From assembly GCA_038239195.1 (NCBI GenBank), contig JBBSEZ010000077.1:1-27976 (forward strand): a stretch of DNA of 27,976 nt, in the 5' to 3' direction. This document shows positions 8,090-15,514 of the stretch, piece by piece. How positions within the stretch are numbered: position 1 is the first letter of the stretch; every line of letters begins with the position of its first letter. Position numbers and translations under genes: made by a program. The stretch is from JBBSEZ01 sp038239195 (GTDB lineage: Bacteria > Planctomycetota > Planctomycetia > Gemmatales > Gemmataceae). The notes under the pieces were generated by a model. It searched no databases, was not told the origin of the DNA, and saw only the letters and a program-made list of their open reading frames with translations.

Positions 8090-8953
8090 TCATTCCGTCG
8101 GGCCGCCGGGCTGGGGAGGGTTGCTCCGTTGGGCGAGGTGCTGAAGCAGAACTTCGCGCTGCTCCGGGGAGAGCTCGGCACACAACTCCTCCAGCCCGAC
8201 GGCCTCGACGACCTGCCGGATGCCGACGGTTTCCAGGAAGCCTTTGACGCCGCCGGTCTCCGTCAAATACTCGACCAGGGGCCCGAAATCCAGGATGACC
8301 GGGCCCTGCCGTTGAGCAGTCACGTGTAAAATCTCCTTCCAAAGTGGGGGTTGGTGGATCGACAGCCAGGCGCCGAAGCTGGGCAGCAAAGCCGGCTCGG
8401 CCGCCAGGGCTTTGGCGACCGCGCCTTGGTCCGCATCGGGCACGCCGGCGAGGACGTGCAACGCCAGGCTGTCGCGCTCGACCTCGAGCTCCCGCACGCT
8501 CACCAGGAACAACGGGTGGCGGAACAACGGCGCTTGCCACAGCCCGGCGCTCAGTTGCCGGGCGCCGGGCAAGTGCGCCGGAAGGGCTCCGAGGAACCGC
8601 CTGCCCAGGTGGTTGACCAGATACCAGAACGAGACCTCGGGGTAGTCCAGCTCCGGCAGGTTCGCCTTGGCTTGCTGCTCGTTCAGCCGCCGGTGGATGC
8701 CCAACCCCAACTCTACCAGGTCATGCAGCTCGTCGAGGCGCGCCGAAACCGTCGGGCCCTTGTATTCCAACACGTTCCAGGCCGTCAGCCTCGACCACAG
8801 GCCCGTGAACGGCGCCGCCCCCGCCGAGGCCTTGCGCAGCAGCACGACGTCCGACCTGCGCGGAAGGTCGCCCACCGACTGGTCCGTCCTCACCTCGTAG
8901 TAGCTCTCCAGCATCGGCCTCAGCAGGTGCGCGAAGATCGGGTGCCACTGCAT
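8090..8953 (-). CDS. PD-(D/E)XK nuclease-like hypothetical protein
   Basis: The protein is 287 residues. The N-terminal third carries a nuclease-like pattern: YYEVRTDQ, RRSDVVLLRK (Asp) and then NVLEYKGP (Glu-x-Lys), which matches the D...ExK core of restriction-like folds. The remainder is helical, with LYLVNHLGRRF-like and PELDYPEVSFWY segments, and ends in a hydrophilic tail with EELCAELSPEQRE. It resembles the Rpn/transposase-like nuclease hypotheticals that are multi-copy in Gemmata genomes, but I cannot name the family. A GAGGAGGG ribosome site precedes the ATG by six bases. The ROK gene begins 59 bases downstream. It is one of three nuclease-like genes within 3 kb. Confidence 0.7.
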   Translation of the reverse strand: MQWHPIFAHLLRPMLESYYEVRTDQSVGDLPRRSDVVLLRKASAGAAPFTGLWSRLTAWNVLEYKGPTVSARLDELHDLVELGLGIHRRLNEQQAKANLPELDYPEVSFWYLVNHLGRRFLGALPAHLPGARQLSAGLWQAPLFRHPLFLVSVRELEVERDSLALHVLAGVPDADQGAVAKALAAEPALLPSFGAWLSIHQPPLWKEILHVTAQRQGPVILDFGPLVEYLTETGGVKGFLETVGIRQVVEAVGLEELCAELSPEQREVLLQHLAQRSNPPQPGGPTE

Positions 8954-9085
8954 CCAGCGCCCTCCTCGAAGACGGCCGGGGCCTCTGCACTTCTCCTCGA
9001 TTCTAGGCGCCCCTCATCGCTTCCGAAAGGGCGTTCCGCGACCCTCCCACTCGCGCCCCCGGTCTGGCCCGGACGGCGGCAGCGC

Positions 9086-9787
9086 TCAAAGCGTGCCACC
9101 CTCCGGCCAGTTCTTCCAGTGGGTGTTCGGGTTGGGATGAGGCCGGTAGCCGTTCGGGTCGCCCATGACCAGCACCTCGGCCAGCGACTGGAACGAGGGG
9201 CTGTCGCTGGGGCGCTCCTCGTTGACGAGGTCAGGATGGTGCCACTCGTCCAGCCGGATCAGCAGGGGCAGGTCGGCCGGCATCCGCCGGCGCAGCTCCT
9301 CCTCCGTCGCGAGCAGTTGCGAGCGGTATTCGGGTAGCAGGGCGCGCATCAACTCTTCGACGCGGAGGCGCGGGGGCTCAGCCAATGTAATGCCCTTGGC
9401 GGCAAGGACCGCCGGGCCCCAAGGGATGGGCACCGCCTGTCCACGCACCCGGACCATCTCCGCACCATCCAGCACGCCAAACTCCTCGTCGAAGGCCGGG
9501 TAGTCCGGGTCTTCCTCGAGGGAAGTGATGAAGTCTTCGTTGGCCAGCCCCACCTCGCCGACCAGGCAGTTCCCGTAGCGGTAAATCGCGTTGCGGATGC
9601 CGTCGGCACGAGGGTTGAAGCCGAGGACCTCGATCAGCAACGCCCAGTGCCTATCGTCGGCGTAGCCCGACAGCCTGACGTCGCCGAGGTAAACGTAGCC
9701 GTTGTCGAGCATCGGGAACCGCATCTCGGCGGCGCAGGCGTCCAGTTGGCTCAGTATCTCATCGGCAGTGAAGGCAGTCAGGCTCAT
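9086..9787 (-). CDS. DUF7003-like hypothetical protein
   Basis: The protein is 233 residues, with no signal peptide or membrane segment. The N-terminus EILSQLDACAAEMRFPMLDN followed by GYVYLGDVRLSGYADD and LLIEVLGFNPRA matches my memory of the DUF7003 family (QLDxCAxxxxFPMLDNGYVYL); I could not check this. Later segments include a long helical stretch (EELMRALLPEYRSQLL) and an aromatic and Pro-rich end (RPHPNPNTHWKNWPEGG). Function is unknown; such proteins are often found singly or near toxin/immunity-like genes. Its ATG lies 22 bases after the stop of the SIS-domain gene, so the two may be co-transcribed. A 132-base gap separates it from the next gene downstream, where I see no clear feature. 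Confidence 0.75.
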   Translation of the reverse strand: MSLTAFTADEILSQLDACAAEMRFPMLDNGYVYLGDVRLSGYADDRHWALLIEVLGFNPRADGIRNAIYRYGNCLVGEVGLANEDFITSLEEDPDYPAFDEEFGVLDGAEMVRVRGQAVPIPWGPAVLAAKGITLAEPPRLRVEELMRALLPEYRSQLLATEEELRRRMPADLPLLIRLDEWHHPDLVNEERPSDSPSFQSLAEVLVMGDPNGYRPHPNPNTHWKNWPEGGTL

Positions 9788-9809
9788 GGAAGTCCACTCT
9801 GGGGCCGGC

Positions 9810-10421
9810 TCACGCCTCCGAGGCCGGGGCGCCTAGCGCGATGCGCCGGTGCAGGTCATCGACGACCCAGTGGAACGCCGTCAGGTGGATCGATTCGACG
9901 ATGCCCATGTCGTCGAGTGGGACGTGCAGGTTCTGGTGCGCCAGCGAGCGCAACTTCCCGCCCGAGAAGCCGGTGCAGCCGAACGTCTTCATCCCATGCT
10001 TCTTGGCCCACTCGACGGCGCGCAGCACGTTAGGACTGTTGCCCGAACCGCTGATCGCGATGAGCAGGTCGCCGGGGCCGGCGAGGTTCTTGAGCTGTTC
10101 GACGAAGACCCGCTCGAAGCCCTCATCGTTGCCCCAGGCGAGGATGTACGGCGTGTTGTCGGTCAGGCTGATGATGCGCACGCGCTTCTTCGTGTCGTCG
10201 TCGAAGTCCTGTCGGCGCAGGGTGCCCTTGCCTATGTCTTCGCAGAAGTGCGAGGCGTTGGAGCCGCTGCCGCCGTTGCCGATGACGAAGACGAATCGTC
10301 CTTCGAGGTAGGTGGAATAGAGGACCTCGGCGAGGGCCTTCACTTCGCCGGGGTCGATGCGCAGCAGTTCCTGCGCGACGCGTTCGAGAAAAGGGCGGAC
10401 GGCCAGCGTGGTCCCGAGCAT
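9810..10421 (-). CDS. SIS-domain phosphosugar isomerase, GmhA-like
   Basis: The protein is 203 residues, a single SIS domain of the size of phosphoheptose isomerase GmhA (sedoheptulose 7-phosphate to glycero-manno-heptose 7-phosphate; LPS and S-layer glycan heptose synthesis). Visible motifs are FVIGNGGSGSNASHF (phosphate-binding loop), ISLTDNTP, LLIAISGSGNSPNVLRAV (second SIS loop), and a C-terminal ESIHLTAFHWVVDDLH helix with the His typical of GmhA-type enzymes. An AGGAGG ribosome site precedes the ATG. The open frame reads straight through with no oddities. The ROK kinase 1.8 kb downstream on the same strand could belong to the same sugar-phosphate pathway, but other heptose genes (hldE, gmhB) are absent from the window, so an alternative phosphosugar substrate is possible. 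Confidence 0.85.
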   Translation of the reverse strand: MLGTTLAVRPFLERVAQELLRIDPGEVKALAEVLYSTYLEGRFVFVIGNGGSGSNASHFCEDIGKGTLRRQDFDDDTKKRVRIISLTDNTPYILAWGNDEGFERVFVEQLKNLAGPGDLLIAISGSGNSPNVLRAVEWAKKHGMKTFGCTGFSGGKLRSLAHQNLHVPLDDMGIVESIHLTAFHWVVDDLHRRIALGAPASEA

Positions 10422-10518
10422 GCGACTCCCTCCTGACCGAACAATGGCCTACTTTAGCAAGGGCGGGGAAGTCGGGCCAGATAGGTTGGCTGCCCGCTCC
10501 TCCGCCAGATCATGCCAC

Positions 10519-10823
10519 TCACGCGCCAGAGATTCGTACGTACGCGCCTCGCGGGACGAAGAGCGTCTCCTCATCCTGACTGTACACCACTTGGAAGGTG
10601 AAGTAGTGCGTTGTCATGTTGTCATGCGATCCTCCGGGTCGATCAGGGAGAACTCGTAGACCATCCCGTCGAACGGCTGGCGAACGCGGCGCAGATGCGC
10701 GCTCGGCGCTTGCGGGAGAACCTGATGGAGGTGCATGAGTACGTCGGTCCACACGAAATCGGACAAGTTCCACGACGCGATTTGCCGGCTGGCATGTAGG
10801 CGGAGAGAGGTCTTCCAGGCCAT
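10519..10823 (-). pseudogene. Small hypothetical gene split by an 8-bp tandem duplication (frameshift)
   Basis: The upstream piece (10614-10823, 69 residues) ends ...VYEFSLIDPEDRMTT and stops. The downstream piece (10519-10617, 32 residues) starts MTTHYFTFQVVYSQDEETLF. They overlap in different frames. At the joint the coding strand reads ATGACAAC twice in a row. Removing one copy joins the pieces as ...DPEDRMTTHYFTFQVVY..., a smooth 98-residue protein. From memory, planctomycete hypotheticals with FDGMVYEFSLIDP followed by F-F-T-F-x-VVY-x-QDEETL exist as one chain, which supports a split gene rather than two genes. The piece begins six bases after the coiled-coil gene upstream, so it belongs to that operon. 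Function is unknown. Alternatively the pair are natural overlapping genes (ATGACAACATGA with translational coupling). Confidence 0.7.
10610..10625. repeat. Perfect tandem duplication of an 8-mer inside a coding region
   Basis: GTTGTCAT occurs at 10610-10617 and again at 10618-10625 (ATGACAAC on the coding strand). Eight is not a multiple of three, so the duplication changes the reading frame of the small gene around it. Duplications of this size arise by replication slippage and can revert. Confidence 0.9.
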
Positions 10824-10829
10824 GGTGGG

Positions 10830-11396
10830 TCACTCCATCCCGAGGGCCTTGCGTTTCCGTTTGAGCTCCTCGAGGCGTGCCCGCAGTTCCTCCTTACTGA
10901 TGCCGCGCATCTCGGCGAAGGCATCTTCGACGTCCACGAACTCGCCGCGCGCGATCTCCGCGCGAACCTCGACCATCTCCTCCGGGCTGCAAACGGGCCA
11001 TCGGTCGAACACGCGCTGCCGAAGTTCTCGCAACGCCGCGACCGCCATCTCCAGCTCGGCAAGTCCGCCGATCTCCCTCCCCGTCTGCCGTCCGGTCGCC
11101 TGCCCGAGCTCGCGAACGAGTTCCGCCGCCTTGACGTACTCGGCGAACGTCGTTTCCAGCGCCGCCCGCATCGCCTGTAGCGCCGGCACGTCGAGGGAGC
11201 GGTCGAAGAAGCAGCGCCGGTACTGCTTCTCCCAAAGGGCTTCGGCCTCGCCCGGCAGGTCCAGGCAGAAGCGAATCAACTCCTCGGCGTCTCGGGCGGC
11301 GAGGGCGGAGGCATGCTCTGCCTGCCAGGCCTCGACCGTATCGCGCAGCGACTCCGCCTGGCGGCGGTGGATCTGCAAAAGGATGCCCTCTCCCAT
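10830..11396 (-). CDS. Hypothetical coiled-coil protein
   Basis: The protein is 188 residues from the ATG at 11396 (MGEGILLQIHRR). Longer in-frame starts reach 11492 but give a Cys/Arg-rich N-terminus that does not look like protein. Nearly the whole chain is predicted helical, rich in Ala, Glu, Leu and Arg, with heptad-like stretches (HRRQAESLRDTVEAWQAEH and the end KEELRARLEELKRKRKAL). There is no signal peptide, transmembrane segment or known motif. The C-terminal 40 residues (FVDVEDAFAEMRGISKEEL) contain an acidic followed by a basic helix like those of antitoxin or small adaptor proteins, but this is only a resemblance. The split small gene follows six bases downstream. The divergent selB start lies about 110 bases away. 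Function is unknown. Confidence 0.7.
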   Translation of the reverse strand: MGEGILLQIHRRQAESLRDTVEAWQAEHASALAARDAEELIRFCLDLPGEAEALWEKQYRRCFFDRSLDVPALQAMRAALETTFAEYVKAAELVRELGQATGRQTGREIGGLAELEMAVAALRELRQRVFDRWPVCSPEEMVEVRAEIARGEFVDVEDAFAEMRGISKEELRARLEELKRKRKALGME

Positions 11397-11503
11397 CGTT
11401 CGTTCCCTCCGGGCGCCCGTGAACCGACGCTCCGCTCCCATCTTACGCTCCCCCTGTCGCCCTGTACAATGGAGTTGGACGCTCTCCCGCACAGGACGAC
11501 CTC

Positions 11504-13438
11504 ATGGCACGCGATCTGATCCTCGGCACTGCCGGCCACATCGACCACGGCAAGACCTCGCTCGTCAAGGCCCTCACCGGCATCGACTGCGATCGCCTCC
11601 CCGAAGAGAAGGCGCGGGGCATCACCATCGACATCGGCTTCGCCATCCTCGACCTGCCGCCCCACCGCCTCGGCATCGTGGACGTCCCCGGCCACGAGCG
11701 CTTCGTCAAGAACATGCTCGCCGGCGCCACCGGCATCGACCTCGCCCTCCTCGTCATCGCCGCCGACGACTCCGTCATGCCCCAGACGCGCGAGCACCTC
11801 GAAATCCTCCGCCTGCTCGGCCTGCGCCACGGGCTCATCGCCCTTACCAAGTGCGACCTCGTCGATGAGACCACGCGCGAGGTCGTCGAGATGGAGATCC
11901 GCGAGCTCGTCCAGGGCACCTTCCTCGAAAGCGCCCCGCTCATCCCCACCTCCGCCCACAGCGGCAAGGGCGTGCCCGAGCTCAAGGCCGCCATCGCGGC
12001 CGCTTGCCAGCTCGTCGAGGAACGCAACGAGAAGCAGTGGTTCCGCCTCGCCATCGACCGCTCGTTCATCGTACAAGGGCATGGGACCGTCGTGACCGGG
12101 TCCGTCACGTCCGGCTCGCTGCGCGTCGGCGACGAGGTCGAGTGGCAGCCGCGCGGCGAGCGCGTCCGCGTGCGCTCGCTCCAGAACCACGACCAGGCCG
12201 TCGAGGAGGTGCATCGCGGCCAGCGCGCCGCCATCAACCTCGCCGGGGTGCGCCACGAGGACGTGGTGCGGGGCCAGGAGTTGGCGACGCCCGATTATCT
12301 CGTTACCTCGCGGGTGGTGACGGTTCGCATGCACTGCCTGGCCGACATGCGCCGCCCGATCAAGCATCGCATGCCGGTGCGCTTCCACGTCGGCACGGCG
12401 GAGGTCATGGGCACGGTCGCCCTGCTCGACTGCGACACCATCGAGCCGGGCAAGTGGGGCCTGGCCCAACTCTTCCTCGAAGGGCCCGCGACGGCCACGT
12501 GGGGCCAACCGTTCGTCGTGCGCGAGGCGTCGGCGACCCAGACCCTTGGCGGGGGGCAGGTGCTCCAGCCCGTCGCCCGCAAAGTGCGCCGGCGCCATTT
12601 CGAGGTCCTGGAGCGCATCGAGCGCCTCTGGACGGGCGACGCTCGCGAGCGGGCGTTGACAGTCGCGTGGTTCGGCGGATTCACCGGCTTCACGGTGGCC
12701 GACCTCGTGCGCGGCGCCAACGTCGGGCCCGACGAGGCCCAGGCGCTGATCGCCGACCTCAAGAAGAAGGGCGAGTTGGCGGAACTGACCGTCGGCGGCG
12801 CCAAAAGACGACTCCTGCACAAAGACATGGTCAACGAGCTGGAGGGGCGATTGCTCCAGGCCCTCGACCGGCTGCACGAGCAGTTTCCGCTGATGTCCAC
12901 GCACGACCGGCAGAAGGTGCAGTCGCAGCTCGATTACATCGGCGACGATCCCCTGGTACACGCCGCCGTGGACCGGCTGTTGACGGCGAAGCGCCTGGTC
13001 GGCGACCTGCGGCGGATCGGGCGGGCCGACTTCAAGCCGAAGTTGAGCGCCAACCTGCGCAAGCTCAAGGACAAGCTGATCGCCGCCTACCGCGAGGGGG
13101 CGCTCCAGCCGCCCGAGCTCGGGAGCTTCGCGAGCCAGGCGGGCGGGAACGCGGGCAACCTGAAGGACCTGTTCGACGTTTGCATCGCCGAGGGCCACCT
13201 GGCGAAGATCAGTGACGAGATCTATCTGCACGCCGAGACCGAGGCCGACAGGCGCCGGCGCGTGACGGAGCGGCTCCAGGAGGGCGCCGGCCTGACTGTG
13301 GCGGAGGTCCGCGACATCCTCGGCACGACGCGCAAGTATGCGGTCCCCCTGTGCGAGTACCTGGATCGCATCGGCCTTACCCGTCGCGAAGGCGACCTGC
13401 GTTTCCTCGCCGACAGGCCGGTGCAGGTCGAGAAGTGA
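11504..13438 (+). CDS. selB: Selenocysteine-specific elongation factor SelB
   Basis: The protein is 644 residues, close to the usual 600-640. Residues 1-170 are a translational GTPase: G1 GHIDHGKT at 11-18, G3 DVPGHE at 60-65, G4 TKCD at 115-118 and a TSAHSGKG G5-type loop. Two EF-Tu-like beta barrels follow (DRSFIVQGHGTVVTGSV onward). The last 250 or so residues hold the winged-helix repeats that bind the SECIS hairpin (for example a final EVRDILGTTRKYAVPLCEYLD module with GLTRREGDLRFL). SelB carries Sec-tRNA to the ribosome at UGA codons in selenoprotein mRNAs. It is followed nine bases later by selA, with the selA ribosome site overlapping its stop, so the two form one operon. AGGA stands eight bases before the ATG. 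The upstream divergent gap holds no recognisable tRNA-Sec. Confidence 0.95.
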   Translation: MARDLILGTAGHIDHGKTSLVKALTGIDCDRLPEEKARGITIDIGFAILDLPPHRLGIVDVPGHERFVKNMLAGATGIDLALLVIAADDSVMPQTREHLEILRLLGLRHGLIALTKCDLVDETTREVVEMEIRELVQGTFLESAPLIPTSAHSGKGVPELKAAIAAACQLVEERNEKQWFRLAIDRSFIVQGHGTVVTGSVTSGSLRVGDEVEWQPRGERVRVRSLQNHDQAVEEVHRGQRAAINLAGVRHEDVVRGQELATPDYLVTSRVVTVRMHCLADMRRPIKHRMPVRFHVGTAEVMGTVALLDCDTIEPGKWGLAQLFLEGPATATWGQPFVVREASATQTLGGGQVLQPVARKVRRRHFEVLERIERLWTGDARERALTVAWFGGFTGFTVADLVRGANVGPDEAQALIADLKKKGELAELTVGGAKRRLLHKDMVNELEGRLLQALDRLHEQFPLMSTHDRQKVQSQLDYIGDDPLVHAAVDRLLTAKRLVGDLRRIGRADFKPKLSANLRKLKDKLIAAYREGALQPPELGSFASQAGGNAGNLKDLFDVCIAEGHLAKISDEIYLHAETEADRRRRVTERLQEGAGLTVAEVRDILGTTRKYAVPLCEYLDRIGLTRREGDLRFLADRPVQVEK

Positions 13439-13447
13439 GGCGCGACC

Positions 13448-14860
13448 ATGGCCGAGAGCCCCTTCCGCAACCTGCCCGCCGTCAACGACGTCCTCGCCGC
13501 CCTCGCGCTCGTCGAGGTGCTGAGCGAGCATGCGCGCGAGCAAGTCGTCGTCGTCATCCGCGCCGAGCTCGGCGCCCTGCGGGAACAGATCGCCAGGGGC
13601 GTTGCAGTCGATGGGCAAGCCGCGGCCGAGGCGATCGCCGCTCGCGTGGCGGAGCGCCTGGCGCGCGAGCTCCGGCCGAAGTTGCTGCCGGTGATCAACG
13701 CCACGGGGATCGTGCTGCACACCAACCTGGGCCGCGCCCCCATCGCCGAAGTCGCCGCGCAGGCGGCGCTCGAGGCCGCGCGCGGCTATCTCAACCTGGA
13801 GCTGAACCTGGAGAGCGGGAAGCGCTCCTCGCGCCAGGACGCCATTCGGGAATGGGTTTGTCGTTTGACGGGCGCGGAGTCGGCAACGGCGGTCAACAAC
13901 AACGCCGCCGCCACCGTCATCGTCTTGCGGGCGCTCTGCGCCGGCCGGGAGGTGATCGTCTCGCGCGGCCAGTTGATCGAGATCGGCGGGAGCTTCCGCA
14001 TCCCCGACGTCATGGCCGTCAGCGGGGCCGTCCTGCGCGAGGTGGGCACCACGAACATCACGCGCACGGCCGACTACGAGAAGGCCATCGGCGCGGCGAC
14101 CGGCGCGCTGATGCAGGTCCACCCGAGCAACTATCGCGTCTCCGGCTTCACGAAGTCGGTGCCGCTCGCCGACCTCGTGGCGCTGGGGAAGAAGCACAAC
14201 CTGCCCGTCCTCGACGATGCGGGCAGCGGGGCCCTGCTCGACTTCGCCCGCTTCGGCTTCGAGGGCGAGCCCGTTGCGCGGGCCAGCATCGAGGCAGGGG
14301 CCGACGTGGTGCTGTTCAGCGGCGACAAGCTCCTTGGCGGGCCCCAGGCGGGGATTATCGCCGGGCGCAAGGAGCTGATCCAGAAGATCGAGAAAGACCC
14401 GCTGATGCGGGCCTTCCGCCTCGACAAGATGACGCTCGCCGCCCTGGAGGCCACCCTGCGCCTCTACCTGAATGAGGAGCGCGCCTTGCGCGAGATGCCC
14501 GTGCTGCGCATGCTGGGGGCCCCGCTCCCGGAACTGCGCGGGCGCGCCGAACAACTGGCCGAACGGCTCGGCGCGGTGGCGGGCGTGAAGCAGGCTCGCG
14601 CAACCGAGGACGTGGCGTACGTGGGCGGGGGCTCGCTGCCCGACCAGGCGATGAAGACGTGGGTGGTCGAGGTTACGGCGGAGGTCGGGGACGCGGAACT
14701 GGCCCGGCGCTTGCGCGTGGGGGCGCCGGCCGTCATGGGCCGGCTGCGCGACGGCAAGCTGGTGCTGGACGTGCGGACGGTGTTCGCGCAGCAGGATGGG
14801 CCGCTCGTCGAGGCGGTGCGCGCCGCCCTCTCGGCCGCTGGCGGTTGCGGATCGACCTGA
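13448..14860 (+). CDS. selA: L-seryl-tRNA(Sec) selenium transferase SelA
   Basis: The protein is 470 residues, matching bacterial SelA (about 463). It is a fold-type I PLP enzyme that converts Ser-tRNA(Sec) to Sec-tRNA(Sec) using selenophosphate. The N-terminal helical tRNA-binding part begins NLPAVNDVLAAL. The catalytic part contains INATGIVLHTNLGRAP, VNNNAAATVIV, SRGQLIEIGGSFRIPDVM, LDDAGSGALLD and the PLP lysine in FSGDKLLGGPQAG (Lys294, equivalent to Lys295 of E. coli). All of this is intact, so the protein should be active. The gene sits directly behind selB. The third partner selD (selenophosphate synthase) and selC are not in the window. A nested palindromic repeat follows the stop and may end the transcript. 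Confidence 0.96.
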   Translation: MAESPFRNLPAVNDVLAALALVEVLSEHAREQVVVVIRAELGALREQIARGVAVDGQAAAEAIAARVAERLARELRPKLLPVINATGIVLHTNLGRAPIAEVAAQAALEAARGYLNLELNLESGKRSSRQDAIREWVCRLTGAESATAVNNNAAATVIVLRALCAGREVIVSRGQLIEIGGSFRIPDVMAVSGAVLREVGTTNITRTADYEKAIGAATGALMQVHPSNYRVSGFTKSVPLADLVALGKKHNLPVLDDAGSGALLDFARFGFEGEPVARASIEAGADVVLFSGDKLLGGPQAGIIAGRKELIQKIEKDPLMRAFRLDKMTLAALEATLRLYLNEERALREMPVLRMLGAPLPELRGRAEQLAERLGAVAGVKQARATEDVAYVGGGSLPDQAMKTWVVEVTAEVGDAELARRLRVGAPAVMGRLRDGKLVLDVRTVFAQQDGPLVEAVRAALSAAGGCGST

Positions 14861-14890
14861 CGTCGGCGGGCCCTCGTGCCTGGCGTCTTC

Positions 14891-15024
14891 TCCCTCACCC
14901 CCCCAACCCCCTCTCCCAAGGAGGGAGAGGGGGAGCCAGAGGGGAAGCGCGACCTTTTTCCCCAACAACCATCGCTCACTCTCCCCCTCTCCCGTTCTGG
15001 GAGAGGGGGTTGGGGGGTAAGGGA
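14891..15024. repeat. Nested imperfect palindromic repeat between selA and the macro-domain gene
   Basis: The outer arms are 14891-14917 and 14999-15024; they match except for one C/T difference and one extra C. An inner pair (GGGAGAGGGGGAG at 14923-14935 with its complement near 14981-14993) nests inside. The polypurine/polypyrimidine composition is unlike the flanking coding DNA. Palindromes of this CCCTCACCCCC/AACCCCCTCTCCC type recur, from memory, in planctomycete intergenic regions. It fills most of the 181-base gap, ends 17 bases before the macro gene, and could act as the selBA terminator. Confidence 0.85.
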
Positions 15025-15041
15025 TTGGCGGAGCGACAACC

Positions 15042-15512
15042 ATGACGATCCAGTACGTCCGCGGCGATGCGACCAACCCTCTGGGCCCCGGGAACAAGAT
15101 CATCGCCCACTGCTGCAACGACCAGGGCAAGTGGGGCAAGGGCTTCGTGCTGGCGCTCTCGCGCAAGTGGCCCGGCCCCGAGGAGGCCTACTGCCGCTGG
15201 TATCGCGAGAAGGAAGGCTTCGGCCTCGGAGAGGTGCAACTCGTGCAGGTTGAGCCGGTGATCTGGGTGGCCAACCTGATCGGCCAGCACGGCACGAAAA
15301 GCGGCTCGCACGGCCCGCCGATCCGCTACCCCGCTCTGCGCGAGGCCCTGGGCAAGCTCGCGGCCGAGGCACTCCCGCTGAAAGCGAGCGTTCACCTGCC
15401 TCGCATCGGCTGCGGGTTGGCGGGCGGGAAGTGGGAGGTCGTGGCCCCGATGATCGAGGAAGTTCTCTGCGCGGCGGGGCTCGCCGTCACCGTCTACGAT
15501 CTGGAGGGGTGA
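15042..15512 (+). CDS. Macro-domain protein (ADP-ribose binding/hydrolase, Poa1p/TARG1-like)
   Basis: The protein is 156 residues, a single macro domain. It opens IQYVRGDATNPLGPG, the strand and Asp loop that contact adenine, then IIAHCCNDQGKWGKGF, the loop around the distal ribose with Asn26 and Asp27. The late PRIGCGLAGGKWEVV forms the diphosphate-binding glycine loop. The pattern HxxNDxGxWGxGF and the G-C-G-L-A-G-G-x-W end resemble Poa1p/C6orf130-type enzymes that remove ADP-ribose from glutamate or dephosphorylate ADP-ribose 1''-phosphate. A role in ADP-ribosylation reversal or NAD-related toxin defence is plausible, but no ADP-ribosyltransferase is nearby. The next gene starts two bases after its stop, so the two are co-translated. 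Confidence 0.85.
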   Translation: MTIQYVRGDATNPLGPGNKIIAHCCNDQGKWGKGFVLALSRKWPGPEEAYCRWYREKEGFGLGEVQLVQVEPVIWVANLIGQHGTKSGSHGPPIRYPALREALGKLAAEALPLKASVHLPRIGCGLAGGKWEVVAPMIEEVLCAAGLAVTVYDLEG

Positions 15513-15514
15513 AA

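Noticed and set aside
8031..8540. Upstream extension of the ROK kinase frame to 479 codons
   Set aside because: The added 170 residues overlap the PD-(D/E)XK-like gene in another frame and have no family features; ROK homology begins exactly at MYLGIE.
11276..15166. 1296-codon open frame antisense to selB and selA
   Set aside because: Same GC artefact: composition dominated by Ala/Arg/Asp/His/Val repeats with no recognisable family, directly opposite two unambiguous genes.
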